Assembly (NCBI RefSeq): GCF_900112405.1
Contig: NZ_FOLI01000006.1
Location: forward strand, 1 to 64,000
Source: Fructobacillus durionis
GTDB taxonomy: Bacteria; Bacillota; Bacilli; Lactobacillales; Lactobacillaceae
Reading direction: 5' to 3'
Length of the DNA: 64,000 nt
Positions 34,712 to 43,340 of this stretch are shown one piece after another. Below the pieces are notes generated by a model that saw only the letters and a list, made by a program, of their open reading frames with translations, was not told where the DNA came from and ran no database searches. Position numbers and translations under genes: made by a program. Positions within the stretch are counted from its first letter, which is position 1, and each line of letters begins with the position of its first letter.

Positions 34712-35647
34712 ATGAAAAAGCAAGTAACCGTAGTTGGCTCAACTAATTTGGACCGCGTAACCCGAGTGCCCCGTTTGGCGGCTTCTGGTGAGACACTATC
34801 AATTGCTCAGCACCAGGAAGAAGTGATGGGCGGGAAGGGCTTGAACCAGGCCGTGGCTATCGCCCGTTCCGGTGCTTTGTCGAACTTCATTACCAAAGTC
34901 GGTGCCGAATTCAACCTTGCCGAGCAAGTCGGCGAGGATAACTTGAACTTGGACTATGTCATGCAGTCTGAGAAGTTCCAGACTGGCCAGGCCTACATCA
35001 CGGTTTCCAAGGCGACCGGCGATAACATCATCTATGTCTACGAAGGCGCCAACGGTGACTTGTCAGCCAAGGATATCTGGGACCAACGGGAGTCGCTGAA
35101 GGATTCCGACTTCTGCTTGACGCAGTTGGAGATTCCTTTGGAAACGGCCCAGGCAGCTTTTAAAGAAGCTAAGGACATGGATGTCACGACAGTTTTGAAT
35201 CCAGCACCGGTGCCTGACCAGGAAGACCTGCCAAAGTCATTGCTGTCTTTGACGGATATGATTATTCCAAACGAACACGAGGCTGCTTTGATTTCGAACA
35301 TTCCAGTAACGGACCGCGAATCATTGATTGCCAATGCCAATTTCTTCTTTGACATGGGATTGGAACACGTGTTGATCACCCTGGGTGACAAAGGTGCTTT
35401 TTACAAGGCAAAGTCTGGTAAGGAAGTGATGGTACCAGCCATCAAGACAACCGCCATTGATACAACCGCTGCCGGTGACACCTTCATCGGTGCCTTGCTA
35501 TCACGCTTGTCACCTTCCTTTGATAACATTGAAGGGGCGATTCGCTATGCCGTAGCGGCTTCTTCCATCACGGTTGCTTCTGCTGGCGCCCTGCCATCGA
35601 TTCCCTATGAAGAAGCGGTGTTGTCTGAATTACCAAAGATTAACTAA
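34712..35647 (+). CDS. rbsK: Ribokinase (PfkB family)
   Basis: A 311-residue sugar kinase. The N-terminal GSTNLD and GGKGLNQAVA motifs bind the sugar, and TTAAGDTFIG near residue 252 holds the catalytic Asp and the anion hole. Ribose is the likely substrate, given rpiA next door; another PfkB sugar kinase cannot be excluded. ATG 34712 has AAAAGG 6 nt upstream; the ATG at 34706 is too close to it. No ribose transporter is in the window. Confidence 0.8.
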   Translation: MKKQVTVVGSTNLDRVTRVPRLAASGETLSIAQHQEEVMGGKGLNQAVAIARSGALSNFITKVGAEFNLAEQVGEDNLNLDYVMQSEKFQTGQAYITVSKATGDNIIYVYEGANGDLSAKDIWDQRESLKDSDFCLTQLEIPLETAQAAFKEAKDMDVTTVLNPAPVPDQEDLPKSLLSLTDMIIPNEHEAALISNIPVTDRESLIANANFFFDMGLEHVLITLGDKGAFYKAKSGKEVMVPAIKTTAIDTTAAGDTFIGALLSRLSPSFDNIEGAIRYAVAASSITVASAGALPSIPYEEAVLSELPKIN

Positions 35648-35715
35648 GCCCTCTGTTGAGACCTTTTGATAAAGACAGTCATTCGACCTATTTATATAGA
35701 AGAAAAGATAAAAAA

Positions 35716-35766
35716 CTTACTCTGACTCACTGGACAAACTTGCCAGCCCGTAGGGAAACGAGTAAG
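35716..35766 (+). ncRNA. Possible structured 5' leader of the signal peptidase gene
   Basis: CTTACTC (35716-35722) pairs with GAGTAAG (35760-35766), enclosing a small CTGG / CCAG hairpin. It lies 20 nt before the signal peptidase start. I do not recognise a known riboswitch class. Confidence 0.3.
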
Positions 35767-35786
35767 CTTAATTCGAGGATATTACT

Positions 35787-36410
35787 ATGAAGAAATTACT
35801 ATCATTTATTTGGAATTGGATTGTGCCAATTGCCTTAGGTGTTGTGGCCTACTTGGCCATCACGACTTTCTGGGTCAACATCGTCACGATTAACGGTGAC
35901 TCAATGGATCCTAACTTGTTGGACCAGCAAAAGGTCTTTGTCCAAAAGACGGAGAACTTGAAACGTGGGGATGTTGTTGTCTTTGACGCCCGCAAGGAAG
36001 ACCCACGAATTCAAAGTGGAAACAAGGACTACGTTAAGCGTGTCATCGCCGTGGCCGGTGATACCGTTTCCTACAAGGACGGTACTTTGTACGTAAACAA
36101 CAAGAAGGTGAACCAGTCCTTTATCTCTTCGGATGAACAAACAACAGGAACTGCTTCTTCCTTCGGTTCGTCCTGGGATCTGAAGTCCTTGTCGTCAACG
36201 GGACTTTGGAAGCAGAATGACCGAAACTCAACGGTCGTTCCGAAGGACTCCTACTTCGTGCTAGGTGACCACCGTTCCGTTTCAAACGATTCCCGTTACT
36301 TCGGCTTCGTTTCAAAGAAGCACGTCATCGGTAAAGTCCACGTTCCGTTCTGGTATTCAACGACAGTAAAGAACAATATTGCAAAAGAAGAGCAGCATTT
36401 CTTCGCATAA
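35787..36410 (+). CDS. lepB: Signal peptidase I
   Basis: A 207-residue type I signal peptidase. One N-terminal helix (about 8-30) leads to the catalytic Ser in INGDSMDPNL (about residue 43) and the catalytic Lys in DYVKRVIAVAGD (about 90), then GDHRSVSNDSR. It cleaves signal peptides outside the membrane. GAGG lies before the start. It is directly upstream of the WxL-like surface cluster, which has four secreted products, but is separated by a terminator. Confidence 0.92.
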   Translation: MKKLLSFIWNWIVPIALGVVAYLAITTFWVNIVTINGDSMDPNLLDQQKVFVQKTENLKRGDVVVFDARKEDPRIQSGNKDYVKRVIAVAGDTVSYKDGTLYVNNKKVNQSFISSDEQTTGTASSFGSSWDLKSLSSTGLWKQNDRNSTVVPKDSYFVLGDHRSVSNDSRYFGFVSKKHVIGKVHVPFWYSTTVKNNIAKEEQHFFA

Positions 36411-36442
36411 TGATATTTTTTAAGACAAAATAGACACAAAAG

Positions 36443-36474
36443 CAATAATTCTGAAAAGAATTATTGTTTTTTTT
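36443..36474 (+). terminator. Terminator after lepB
   Basis: CAATAATTC-TGAAAA-GAATTATTG hairpin and eight T. Confidence 0.85.
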
Positions 36475-36563
36475 ATATTTATTTAAACCGTATTTTTCGT
36501 TGATACAGAGCCTTTTTGGGCATAAAAAGGACATTTTTAACCAAAATATCTTATTTGTAATAA

Positions 36564-36592
36564 TTGACATATTGTTACAGGGAGACTACAAT
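36564..36592 (+). promoter_or_regulatory. Promoter of the WxL-like cluster
   Basis: TTGACA (36564-36569), 17-nt spacer, TACAAT (36587-36592). A strong match, about 42 bp before the first gene. Confidence 0.7.
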
Positions 36593-36634
36593 TATAAATG
36601 AAGTTACGGAAAGTGAAATTGAAGGTGAATATAT

Positions 36635-37228
36635 ATGATGAATTTTAAAAAGATTAACCTATTTGTTGCAACTCTTGCAATGGCAGGTGCAATGGCTCCT
36701 GTAGTCGCAGCTCATGCTGATAACACAACTGACCCAACAAAGGCTCAGGGAACGACACGTATTGAATTCCAGAAGGCTAGCGGTTCACAAGGTTTGACTT
36801 TGGACAAGGCGCCATCTTTCGAATTTAATAACCACGACATCACTGCAAACATGTCTATGGATTATGATGCTAACCAATCAACTCCAATTCAGGTTACTGA
36901 TTTGACTGGAAGCAGCGATGGTTACCACGTTACTCCTCAAGCTAACAACTTGACATTGGATGGTAACACTTCAGTTGTTCTCCCTGTATCTCAATTGTCA
37001 ATGACGGTTGCTGACGGTGCCAAGAACACTTCTGGTGGATATGTTCACGGAACTACTGGAACTCAGATCTTCGGAGCTGCAGCTACTGTAGCTACTGGTG
37101 ATGCTAATACCAACGGTACTAACGCATCTGGTAACACGAACTCTCACATCAAGTTAAGTGGTAACCAAGTCAAGGCTGGTACTTACAACGGTACGATTGA
37201 CTATACTGTCGCTACAGGCCTCAACTAA
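36635..37228 (+). CDS. Small WxL-like surface protein with Tyr variant motif
   Basis: A 197-residue secreted protein. The signal peptide covers about residues 1-28 (AAHAD). The rest resembles a WxL domain, with the glycine-rich VTDLTGSSDGYHVTPQ where WxL proteins have W-S-V. The C-terminal element is AGTYNGTIDYTV where the family has YxGxxTWxL. Trp is thus replaced by Tyr in both places. WxL proteins bind the cell wall without covalent anchoring. The DUF916 gene directly downstream supports the assignment. AAGGTG precedes the start at 36635. Confidence 0.65.
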   Translation: MMNFKKINLFVATLAMAGAMAPVVAAHADNTTDPTKAQGTTRIEFQKASGSQGLTLDKAPSFEFNNHDITANMSMDYDANQSTPIQVTDLTGSSDGYHVTPQANNLTLDGNTSVVLPVSQLSMTVADGAKNTSGGYVHGTTGTQIFGAAATVATGDANTNGTNASGNTNSHIKLSGNQVKAGTYNGTIDYTVATGLN

Positions 37229-37275
37229 TTAAGAACGGTAAGTAATGGGACGGGCAGAAATTTTCTGCCCGTTTT
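37228..37275 (+). terminator. Weak terminator inside the WxL-like cluster
   Basis: ACGGGCAGAAA / TTTCTGCCCGT hairpin at about 37249-37271 followed by TTTCTTT. It may reduce, not abolish, read-through to the DUF916 gene. Confidence 0.65.
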
Positions 37276-37322
37276 TCTTTCTAAAGTAGTACAGTGGTAC
37301 GTAAGAAAGGAATATAAGTCAC

Positions 37323-38447
37323 ATGAAAAAATTTACAGTTCTTTTAGCGATGTTTGCTAGTTTACTGCTCTTTGGCAGTCATGTTGCATCTGCTAATGAT
37401 ACAGATTCAAAGTTTAATGTTTCTGTCGTTAAAAGCGATAAAATGCGAGGCGATACTTCTCGTGCTTGGTTTGATTTGAAGATGAATCCAAGTGAAAAGA
37501 CAACGTTACACTTGGAGCTAACAAACCGTGGTGATAAGGCTGCAACCTTTATCATTGCTGCCACTCAAGCCGAAACGCAAACGAATATGGCAATGGTAGC
37601 TGATCGGTCGATCAGCGATGTGCAAAGCTCTGTTATTCCATCTTTGCAGCTTGGAAGTAATATCTTAACGGTACCCGAGACCAAGGTTACTCTTGCAGCG
37701 GGTGATACGCGTGAGATTACTGCTCAGGTTAACATGCCATCATCAAAGATTAACGGTTCTTGGCTGGGTGGTATCCACATCCAAAAGCAGGTGGATAGCA
37801 GTGACCGCGTTAAGAATGGTTATACTAACCGTTTTAACTATCTATGTTATGTTCAACTATCAAATACTGATACAGTTACGAAGGCAGACCTTTCATTAAA
37901 GAAAGTTTCTTATGAAAAGAAAGCTTCAGCTGGTCAAGTTGATATTAAGTTACAAAACGATAAGGCTGGTTATGTAGCCGATGCGAACTCTGAAGTTAAG
38001 ATTCGTCAAAAGGGTCAATCGGAGAACGTTACTGACTACAAGCAAACAAACCAATCCATTGCGAATGGTTCTGTCTTTACTTATCAAGTACCAACTGATG
38101 CCTTAAAGGCTGGTAAGACATACGTTGCTGATATTACAATTCATGACAATAAGAACAACTTAACTTGGCACTGGAGCCAAGAGTTTAAGGTGTCAATGTT
38201 CTTACCTGTATCAGGATGGTTTGGTGACAAGCTTGGTAAGAACTATGCATGGTTATGGTGGTTATTAGCACTTCTTGCTTTGCTCATCTTCTTGATTATC
38301 TTCTTCCTTTTGCGCCGTCGTCGCATGGTTGATATTATCGAGATTGTTGCAGGTAAGGAAGTTCAACGCCGAGTAGCATACAAGGAGTACAAGAAGATGC
38401 TCAAAGACGGCATGTTTGTAACTTTGGCTAAAAAGGTAAAGAAGTAA
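37323..38447 (+). CDS. DUF916/DUF3324 (WxL-interacting) membrane protein
   Basis: A 374-residue protein. The signal peptide is residues 1-24; a DUF916 immunoglobulin-like domain spans about 30-150 and a DUF3324-like domain about 160-295 (NLTWHWSQEF near its end). One membrane helix (about 308-332) and a basic cytoplasmic tail ending near RRVAYKEYKKML follow. Such proteins bind peptidoglycan and WxL proteins, and form cell-surface complexes (Csc type). AAGGAA lies before the start. It is co-directional with the small WxL-like gene and the first adhesin. Confidence 0.85.
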   Translation: MKKFTVLLAMFASLLLFGSHVASANDTDSKFNVSVVKSDKMRGDTSRAWFDLKMNPSEKTTLHLELTNRGDKAATFIIAATQAETQTNMAMVADRSISDVQSSVIPSLQLGSNILTVPETKVTLAAGDTREITAQVNMPSSKINGSWLGGIHIQKQVDSSDRVKNGYTNRFNYLCYVQLSNTDTVTKADLSLKKVSYEKKASAGQVDIKLQNDKAGYVADANSEVKIRQKGQSENVTDYKQTNQSIANGSVFTYQVPTDALKAGKTYVADITIHDNKNNLTWHWSQEFKVSMFLPVSGWFGDKLGKNYAWLWWLLALLALLIFLIIFFLLRRRRMVDIIEIVAGKEVQRRVAYKEYKKMLKDGMFVTLAKKVKK

Positions 38448-38485
38448 AAATTGCTCATAACGAATGAATAAAAGGAGGGCGTACG

Positions 38486-40300
38486 ATGAAAAAGCTATTA
38501 TTTGTATTGGCTACTTTGTGCGCTCTTTTTGCGTTCAAAGGATTGAGTGCGTCGGCTGACACGGATACTTTTGATGTTTCCTCTTGGAAGGAAATGTATG
38601 CAGATTACAAGAGCTCAAAGGCAGATACTGTTGTCTTAAATGTTACTAATGATATAGGCCCATCTGGTTCGACTAGTGGAGCCGAAGTTAAGAGCGGAAA
38701 GAGCGTTATCATTAAGGGAAACGGTAATACACTGTATTTTGGGGATCCTAATTACCCTACTACGGAACTTTCAGAGAATATTCCTGCCAGAACGCATGGC
38801 TTCTATTCAAGTAGTTCAAGGATTGGTAATGACACGGTCTTGCGGTTAGAAAATACAACATGGGTTAACAGTATTTCCAATGGTATTTTTGAATTATCAA
38901 CCGGCGCAGCTGCTACTATGCAGTTCAATGATGTCACTGAGTATAATGGATCTACTTGGACGGCAGCAACGCCGATTATGAATCACTCGGGAAAAATCGA
39001 GTTTTCTGGTAAAAATACTTTTAATATTACAGGAAGTGCGCAGGATTTTGGTTCTGGTAAGCAGAATGCTAGTTCGTTAGGTAGTTCCATTCGGACTACC
39101 TGGTCTGACCAGGCGAATTGGATTCAGGGTGGAAGAGATGTCACGGTTGTTGATGGTTCAACTACTCTCAATATGAATGGAAGTTCTTCAAATCCTTTCT
39201 ATCACGATGTACTTTATTCCTCAGTGGATGTTTCGTTAAAAGTTGCTGATAATGCCAAAATGTATTGGAACATTGATAATGCAAGATTCCTAGAAAAAAG
39301 TGCAGTGAACTCACGTACTTGGATGATTGGATCCGGTGCAACATTTTTGATAAACGGTACCCAAAATACCACTAGCACTCAGTGGTTTGATTTTAATAAA
39401 TCACTTTTTTCATCAGAAAATAAAACCCCTCTTGCTATTGGCGTTGCTGATGGTGGAACGTTTGATGCAACTACGGGGGGGCCTCTTAATGGACCAACTA
39501 AAAGCAGTACTCGGGCTGGTATTATAGTTGGTAAGAAGGGAACATTTTCAGTAAGCAATCTTTCAACCGATAGTGGTGTTGCGATTTCAGGGAGCTTTTC
39601 TCAAAATATTAGACTTTCTGATGCTTCTCATTTTCTAGTGCGTTCAGCAGATGCAGAACTATTCGATTCAGATAGTCAGATAGTTTTACCTGATAGTGGA
39701 TTAGCTGGAAAGTTTTCTTCAACCTTTGATGCTTCATCTAATGTTCGAACAGAACCGGCAAACCACGGCTCAATAAGTACCGCTCTGAATGATTTTTCGC
39801 AATTAAGTCCCGGATATAATTCATGGACGAGAGGCCTTTTGACCGGAGTCCCAGAATATTTTGAGCTGTACGAAGCGCCCACGGTTCTAAAATTCACTGG
39901 AAATCTAGACCGATTGTATAAGTTGACGTCATCTGATTTACCAAAAAATGCCAACGAAACGACAGGTTTGATTTCTGGACAAGCGAATATGGGATTTAAT
40001 ATTAATTCTAATAATCCTAACCCCGCTGTGCATGTTATGCTGTCAATGTCAAAAAACAATCAGAATAATATTGTTTCTTACTTTTGGCAGAAAAAGGATG
40101 GTTCTGTTACTCCTGTAACAGGAGTAGATCAGACTATCTGGACATCGGACGGTCAATCGACAACTTCGGATGATTCTGGTAACAATTATAATGTTGATTA
40201 TCAGCCTAATGAAGGTTTGTTAATGAAGACAACGAATGCCTTAAAGGCTGGTAATTATGAAGGTGCAACCTTTGATTATACGATGGTTACTGGTCCATAG
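38486..40300 (+). CDS. Large WxL-like adhesin, copy 1
   Basis: A 604-residue secreted protein. The signal peptide ends near ASAD (residue 24). The N-terminal half looks like a pectate-lyase-like beta-helix adhesive domain (FDVSSWKEMYADY, TVVLNVTNDIG, repeated short strands). The C-terminus reads LKAGNYEGATFDYTM, a WxL-type end with Tyr for Trp and Met for Leu. AAAGGAGGG gives a strong start 38 nt after the DUF916 gene. It is AT-richer than the surrounding genes. It is a paralogue of the gene at 40590. Confidence 0.65.
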   Translation: MKKLLFVLATLCALFAFKGLSASADTDTFDVSSWKEMYADYKSSKADTVVLNVTNDIGPSGSTSGAEVKSGKSVIIKGNGNTLYFGDPNYPTTELSENIPARTHGFYSSSSRIGNDTVLRLENTTWVNSISNGIFELSTGAAATMQFNDVTEYNGSTWTAATPIMNHSGKIEFSGKNTFNITGSAQDFGSGKQNASSLGSSIRTTWSDQANWIQGGRDVTVVDGSTTLNMNGSSSNPFYHDVLYSSVDVSLKVADNAKMYWNIDNARFLEKSAVNSRTWMIGSGATFLINGTQNTTSTQWFDFNKSLFSSENKTPLAIGVADGGTFDATTGGPLNGPTKSSTRAGIIVGKKGTFSVSNLSTDSGVAISGSFSQNIRLSDASHFLVRSADAELFDSDSQIVLPDSGLAGKFSSTFDASSNVRTEPANHGSISTALNDFSQLSPGYNSWTRGLLTGVPEYFELYEAPTVLKFTGNLDRLYKLTSSDLPKNANETTGLISGQANMGFNINSNNPNPAVHVMLSMSKNNQNNIVSYFWQKKDGSVTPVTGVDQTIWTSDGQSTTSDDSGNNYNVDYQPNEGLLMKTTNALKAGNYEGATFDYTMVTGP

Positions 40301-40318
40301 ACTTTTATAAAATATAAG

Positions 40319-40359
40319 AAGAACGTTTCGCAGATTATATTCTGTGAAACGTTCTTTTT
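40319..40359 (+). terminator. Terminator after adhesin copy 1
   Basis: AGAACGTTTC / GAAACGTTCT with an inner CAGA / TCTG stem and five T. Confidence 0.85.
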
Positions 40360-40486
40360 GGTCCAATATATTACAAATAATCAGGATAAGAAGGGTTCTA
40401 ATTTACCCCGAATGAGAGTTATAATGGCATTAGGGAGTTCTTGCATTGATTATCTTCTCCGGCTTATGCCATGAAATATAGTAGAA

Positions 40487-40555
40487 ATGCATAAGACTGT
40501 AGTTGATAAAACGGTTGAACACCGTTTGCAATACAAGGAATACAAAAACTGTTAA
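40487..40555 (+). pseudogene. Remnant tail of a second DUF916 gene
   Basis: A 22-codon open stretch MHKTVVDKTVEH then RLQYKEYKNC and a stop. Its second half matches the tail of the intact DUF916 protein (KEVQRRVAYKEYKK). It sits just before adhesin copy 2, as the intact gene does before copy 1. It is therefore what remains of a duplicated DUF916-adhesin pair after most of the first gene was lost. Confidence 0.55.
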
Positions 40556-40589
40556 AGCAGAATTTTTGTAATCTAAGAAGGCAAAATAA

Positions 40590-42515
40590 ATGTTCGTAAT
40601 TAATAAAGAATTAAAAGAGAGTATCATAAAAAGACTATTACTTGTAGGGGCCGTTTTATGTGCTCTTTTTATGTTAAAAGGTATCAATGCATCTGCGTAT
40701 ACAACACGAACTGATACAGACGGTAGTGTTACAGGTATCGTTAATCAGACATATTACGATGTTTCTTCTTGGTCGGATATGTATTCAGCATATAGAAGGT
40801 CTAATCAAAGTACCGTATTTTTGAATGTTGTTAATGACTTTTCCCCATATGGTTCTACCTCAAATGGGGCTCAGGTACAAGATGGTAAAAACTTAACTAT
40901 TCTTGGGAATAATAAAACGCTTTACTTCGGGTATCCCAATAGTCCAACACACCTTGATTATAACGCTCCTATATTTATGACAAAGGGGTTTTACTCAAAT
41001 TATAATTCTAGTTTATTTAGCGCTAACGCAACGCTGAGGTTAGAGAATGCTACCTGGGTAAACAGTACAAGTTTTGGAATATTTGAAATTTCAAATAATG
41101 CAAGTTCGACCACTCAGTATCACAATGTAACTGAATATAACGGGTCAAGTAATGATGCTGCAACACCAATTATTAATCGAAATGGTAGAGTCGAATTCTC
41201 TGGTAATAATGTATTTAATGTAACAGGTAGTGCACAGAATTTCGGTCCTGGAAAACAAAATCCTAATTCTTTAGGATCGCCAATTACCCCTTCTGGAGGG
41301 CTATTCCAAACGGGTCAAGCGAACTGGATACAAGGGGCTAACAATGTTAGTATTTTAGATGGTTCAACGACCTTGAATATGAATGGGACCCAATCAGATC
41401 CGTTTTATCATCAACAGAGTGATGGTTATAATGCTTCGTTGAACATTGCTGATAATGCTAAAATGTATTGGAATATTGATAATGCCAATGCGGTTGCTGA
41501 TGGTGCAATTAGTTCACGTACTTGGACACTTGGTAATGGTTCTGAATTTGATATAAACGGGACTTCTAATACTGCTCAGTCACAGTGGTTTTCCGGTAAC
41601 GAGAAACCATTAAATATTAATACTGGTAATAAGTCTGTTTTTTCTGCTGTAACAGCTGGTTCGCTTAATCCACCTGATCCAGGTTATGATAGTAGCTCTG
41701 GTATTAGTGTTGGTAGCGGTGCAACATTCTTGCTAAGCAAAGTAGCCCAAGATTCAAGTAACTATGCTATCTCAGGAACCTTGGCTAATGGAATTAGTCT
41801 TTCTGATTCTTCACATTTGTTGGTACGTTCCATGTCGGGTTTGCTGTTTCAAAACCCATGGACAATTAGCATGCCAAGTAGTGGGTTAGGTGGAAAGTTC
41901 TCTAAAAATTATGACGGTTCAAGTGCAAAGACGGAGGGCTCTAACACTGGTTCAATGACTGTTAATGATACGAGCCAGGGTGATTCATTTGATTTGAGTG
42001 GACTGAATCCCGGCTATTCTACTGATGCTGCAAACATACTTAATTCAAATCCGGATTACTTTGAATTGTGGGATGCACCCACCGTTCTATCGTTTAAGGG
42101 ATTACAATTAAATCGAACCTATTCATTGACATCATCTGAATTACCTCATGCGTCCAATGCAAAGACAGATTTGATTTCAGGAGATGATGGGATGGGATTC
42201 CAGATCGATTCAAATAATCCTAATCCGGCCGTTCATGTTATGCTGCAGATGACCGGTAATAATCAAAAAAATATTATTTCGTACTTCTGGAAGGATACCT
42301 CAGGAAGTGTTGGAGACGAACTGACTGAAGGAAATTCACAACAAATTTGGTCATCGAAGGGGAAGACCACAAAGTCAACCGATGCAGGTAATAGTTATAT
42401 CTGTAATTACGATAAAGATCATGGATTGATGATTAAGACCACCAATGCTTTAAAGGCAGGTAATTATGTTGGTGCTACCTTTGACTACACCATGATTAGC
42501 GGTCCTGGTGACTAA
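40590..42515 (+). CDS. Large WxL-like adhesin, copy 2
   Basis: A 641-residue secreted paralogue of the gene at 38486. It shares YDVSSWSDMYSAY, NVVNDFSPYGSTS, LTILGNNKTLYFG and the C-terminal LKAGNYVGATFDYTM, again with Tyr for the WxL Trp. The signal peptide is unusually long in its charged part and ends near NASA. AGAAGG lies 8 nt before the start. It has a 290-bp upstream region with a DUF916 relic, so it is expressed from its own promoter. Wall binding through the DUF916 protein is inferred. Confidence 0.65.
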   Translation: MFVINKELKESIIKRLLLVGAVLCALFMLKGINASAYTTRTDTDGSVTGIVNQTYYDVSSWSDMYSAYRRSNQSTVFLNVVNDFSPYGSTSNGAQVQDGKNLTILGNNKTLYFGYPNSPTHLDYNAPIFMTKGFYSNYNSSLFSANATLRLENATWVNSTSFGIFEISNNASSTTQYHNVTEYNGSSNDAATPIINRNGRVEFSGNNVFNVTGSAQNFGPGKQNPNSLGSPITPSGGLFQTGQANWIQGANNVSILDGSTTLNMNGTQSDPFYHQQSDGYNASLNIADNAKMYWNIDNANAVADGAISSRTWTLGNGSEFDINGTSNTAQSQWFSGNEKPLNINTGNKSVFSAVTAGSLNPPDPGYDSSSGISVGSGATFLLSKVAQDSSNYAISGTLANGISLSDSSHLLVRSMSGLLFQNPWTISMPSSGLGGKFSKNYDGSSAKTEGSNTGSMTVNDTSQGDSFDLSGLNPGYSTDAANILNSNPDYFELWDAPTVLSFKGLQLNRTYSLTSSELPHASNAKTDLISGDDGMGFQIDSNNPNPAVHVMLQMTGNNQKNIISYFWKDTSGSVGDELTEGNSQQIWSSKGKTTKSTDAGNSYICNYDKDHGLMIKTTNALKAGNYVGATFDYTMISGPGD

Positions 42516-42528
42516 CTGAATAAAATAA

Positions 42529-42573
42529 AAGAGAATGTTGCGCAGGTTAATTCCTGCTGAACATTCTCTTTTT
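42529..42573. terminator. Terminator of adhesin copy 2
   Basis: AGAGAATGTT / AACATTCTCT with an inner GCAGG / CCTGC stem, and A- and T-runs on either side. Confidence 0.85.
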
Positions 42574-42581
42574 CATTGCAA

Positions 42582-42606
42582 CAAAAAAGAAGCACTTAGT
42601 GCTTCC
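42582..42606 (-). terminator. Terminator of the DUF536-like gene
   Basis: On the minus strand GAAGCAC-TAA-GTGCTTC followed by six T, just after the stop at 42613. Confidence 0.8.
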
Positions 42607-42612
42607 TTACTT

Positions 42613-43104
42613 TTACTGCTTCTTTTTACGGGACCACCAGTGCTTCTTTTGGTCTTCTTGCATTTCGATTCGTTGGACACGGGATGTGACCTTGTCGAGT
42701 TGGGAAAGGGTAGCCAATTGAAGGTGCTGTTGTTGGTCGACCGTTGTTTGGGTCTTTTCAAGGTTGCTTTCAGCCTTTGAAAGGGTCGCCTTGAGCGTAT
42801 CGATGTGCTCTTGGCGGTCTTCGAGTTGCTGATCCTTGTAGCCGAGCTGTGATTCCAGCATTTGGAGCTTCATCTTCAATACTTCGACTTCTGCTTCAGT
42901 TTCGGCGTTGAGGGAACCGAGGTAGGCATCCTTAGATGGCTTGAGGGCTGCTAGGTCCTCTTCGGTATAAGTGCCATTTAAATCGATGCCGCGCAACTTG
43001 GCACGGTGGAAGAGGGTCTCCCGTTCGATGCCTAAGTAGAGCAGTAGTTCGGCGGTTGAACCGAATGTGTAGTAATCAATCATATTTTCGCGTTTGACTT
43101 TCAA
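42613..43104 (-). CDS. DUF536-like coiled-coil protein
   Basis: A 163-residue protein. An N-terminal helix-turn-helix-like part (about 8-45, AELLLYLGIERETLFHRAKL) is followed by a long coiled coil (about 65-140) and a basic end HWWSRKKKQ. It resembles DUF536 proteins, which are often coded next to repB on plasmids of lactic bacteria. The start is TTG at 43104: GGAGG lies 8 nt upstream, whereas the ATG at 43083 has no such site. Function is unknown; no replication gene is near. Confidence 0.65.
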   Translation of the reverse strand: MKVKRENMIDYYTFGSTAELLLYLGIERETLFHRAKLRGIDLNGTYTEEDLAALKPSKDAYLGSLNAETEAEVEVLKMKLQMLESQLGYKDQQLEDRQEHIDTLKATLSKAESNLEKTQTTVDQQQHLQLATLSQLDKVTSRVQRIEMQEDQKKHWWSRKKKQ

Positions 43105-43340
43105 AAGAAAAACCTCCATTTGAATGCAGCGACTCTTCGTCAGTCTGCGATGAAACATTGTGTAGATATCGGAATAGAATACTGGATAAATAACCTTTCA
43201 ATGTTCTATTATACCAAAAAGTCAATAATACTGGGCTTCATGCTTGATTCTTTAGACTTTAGCAAGAAAATACTGGTCTGCCTTTTATTTAGAATGATTG
43301 TAGTGTTATCATAAAAGAAGCGAATTAAAGGAGACCAGAT

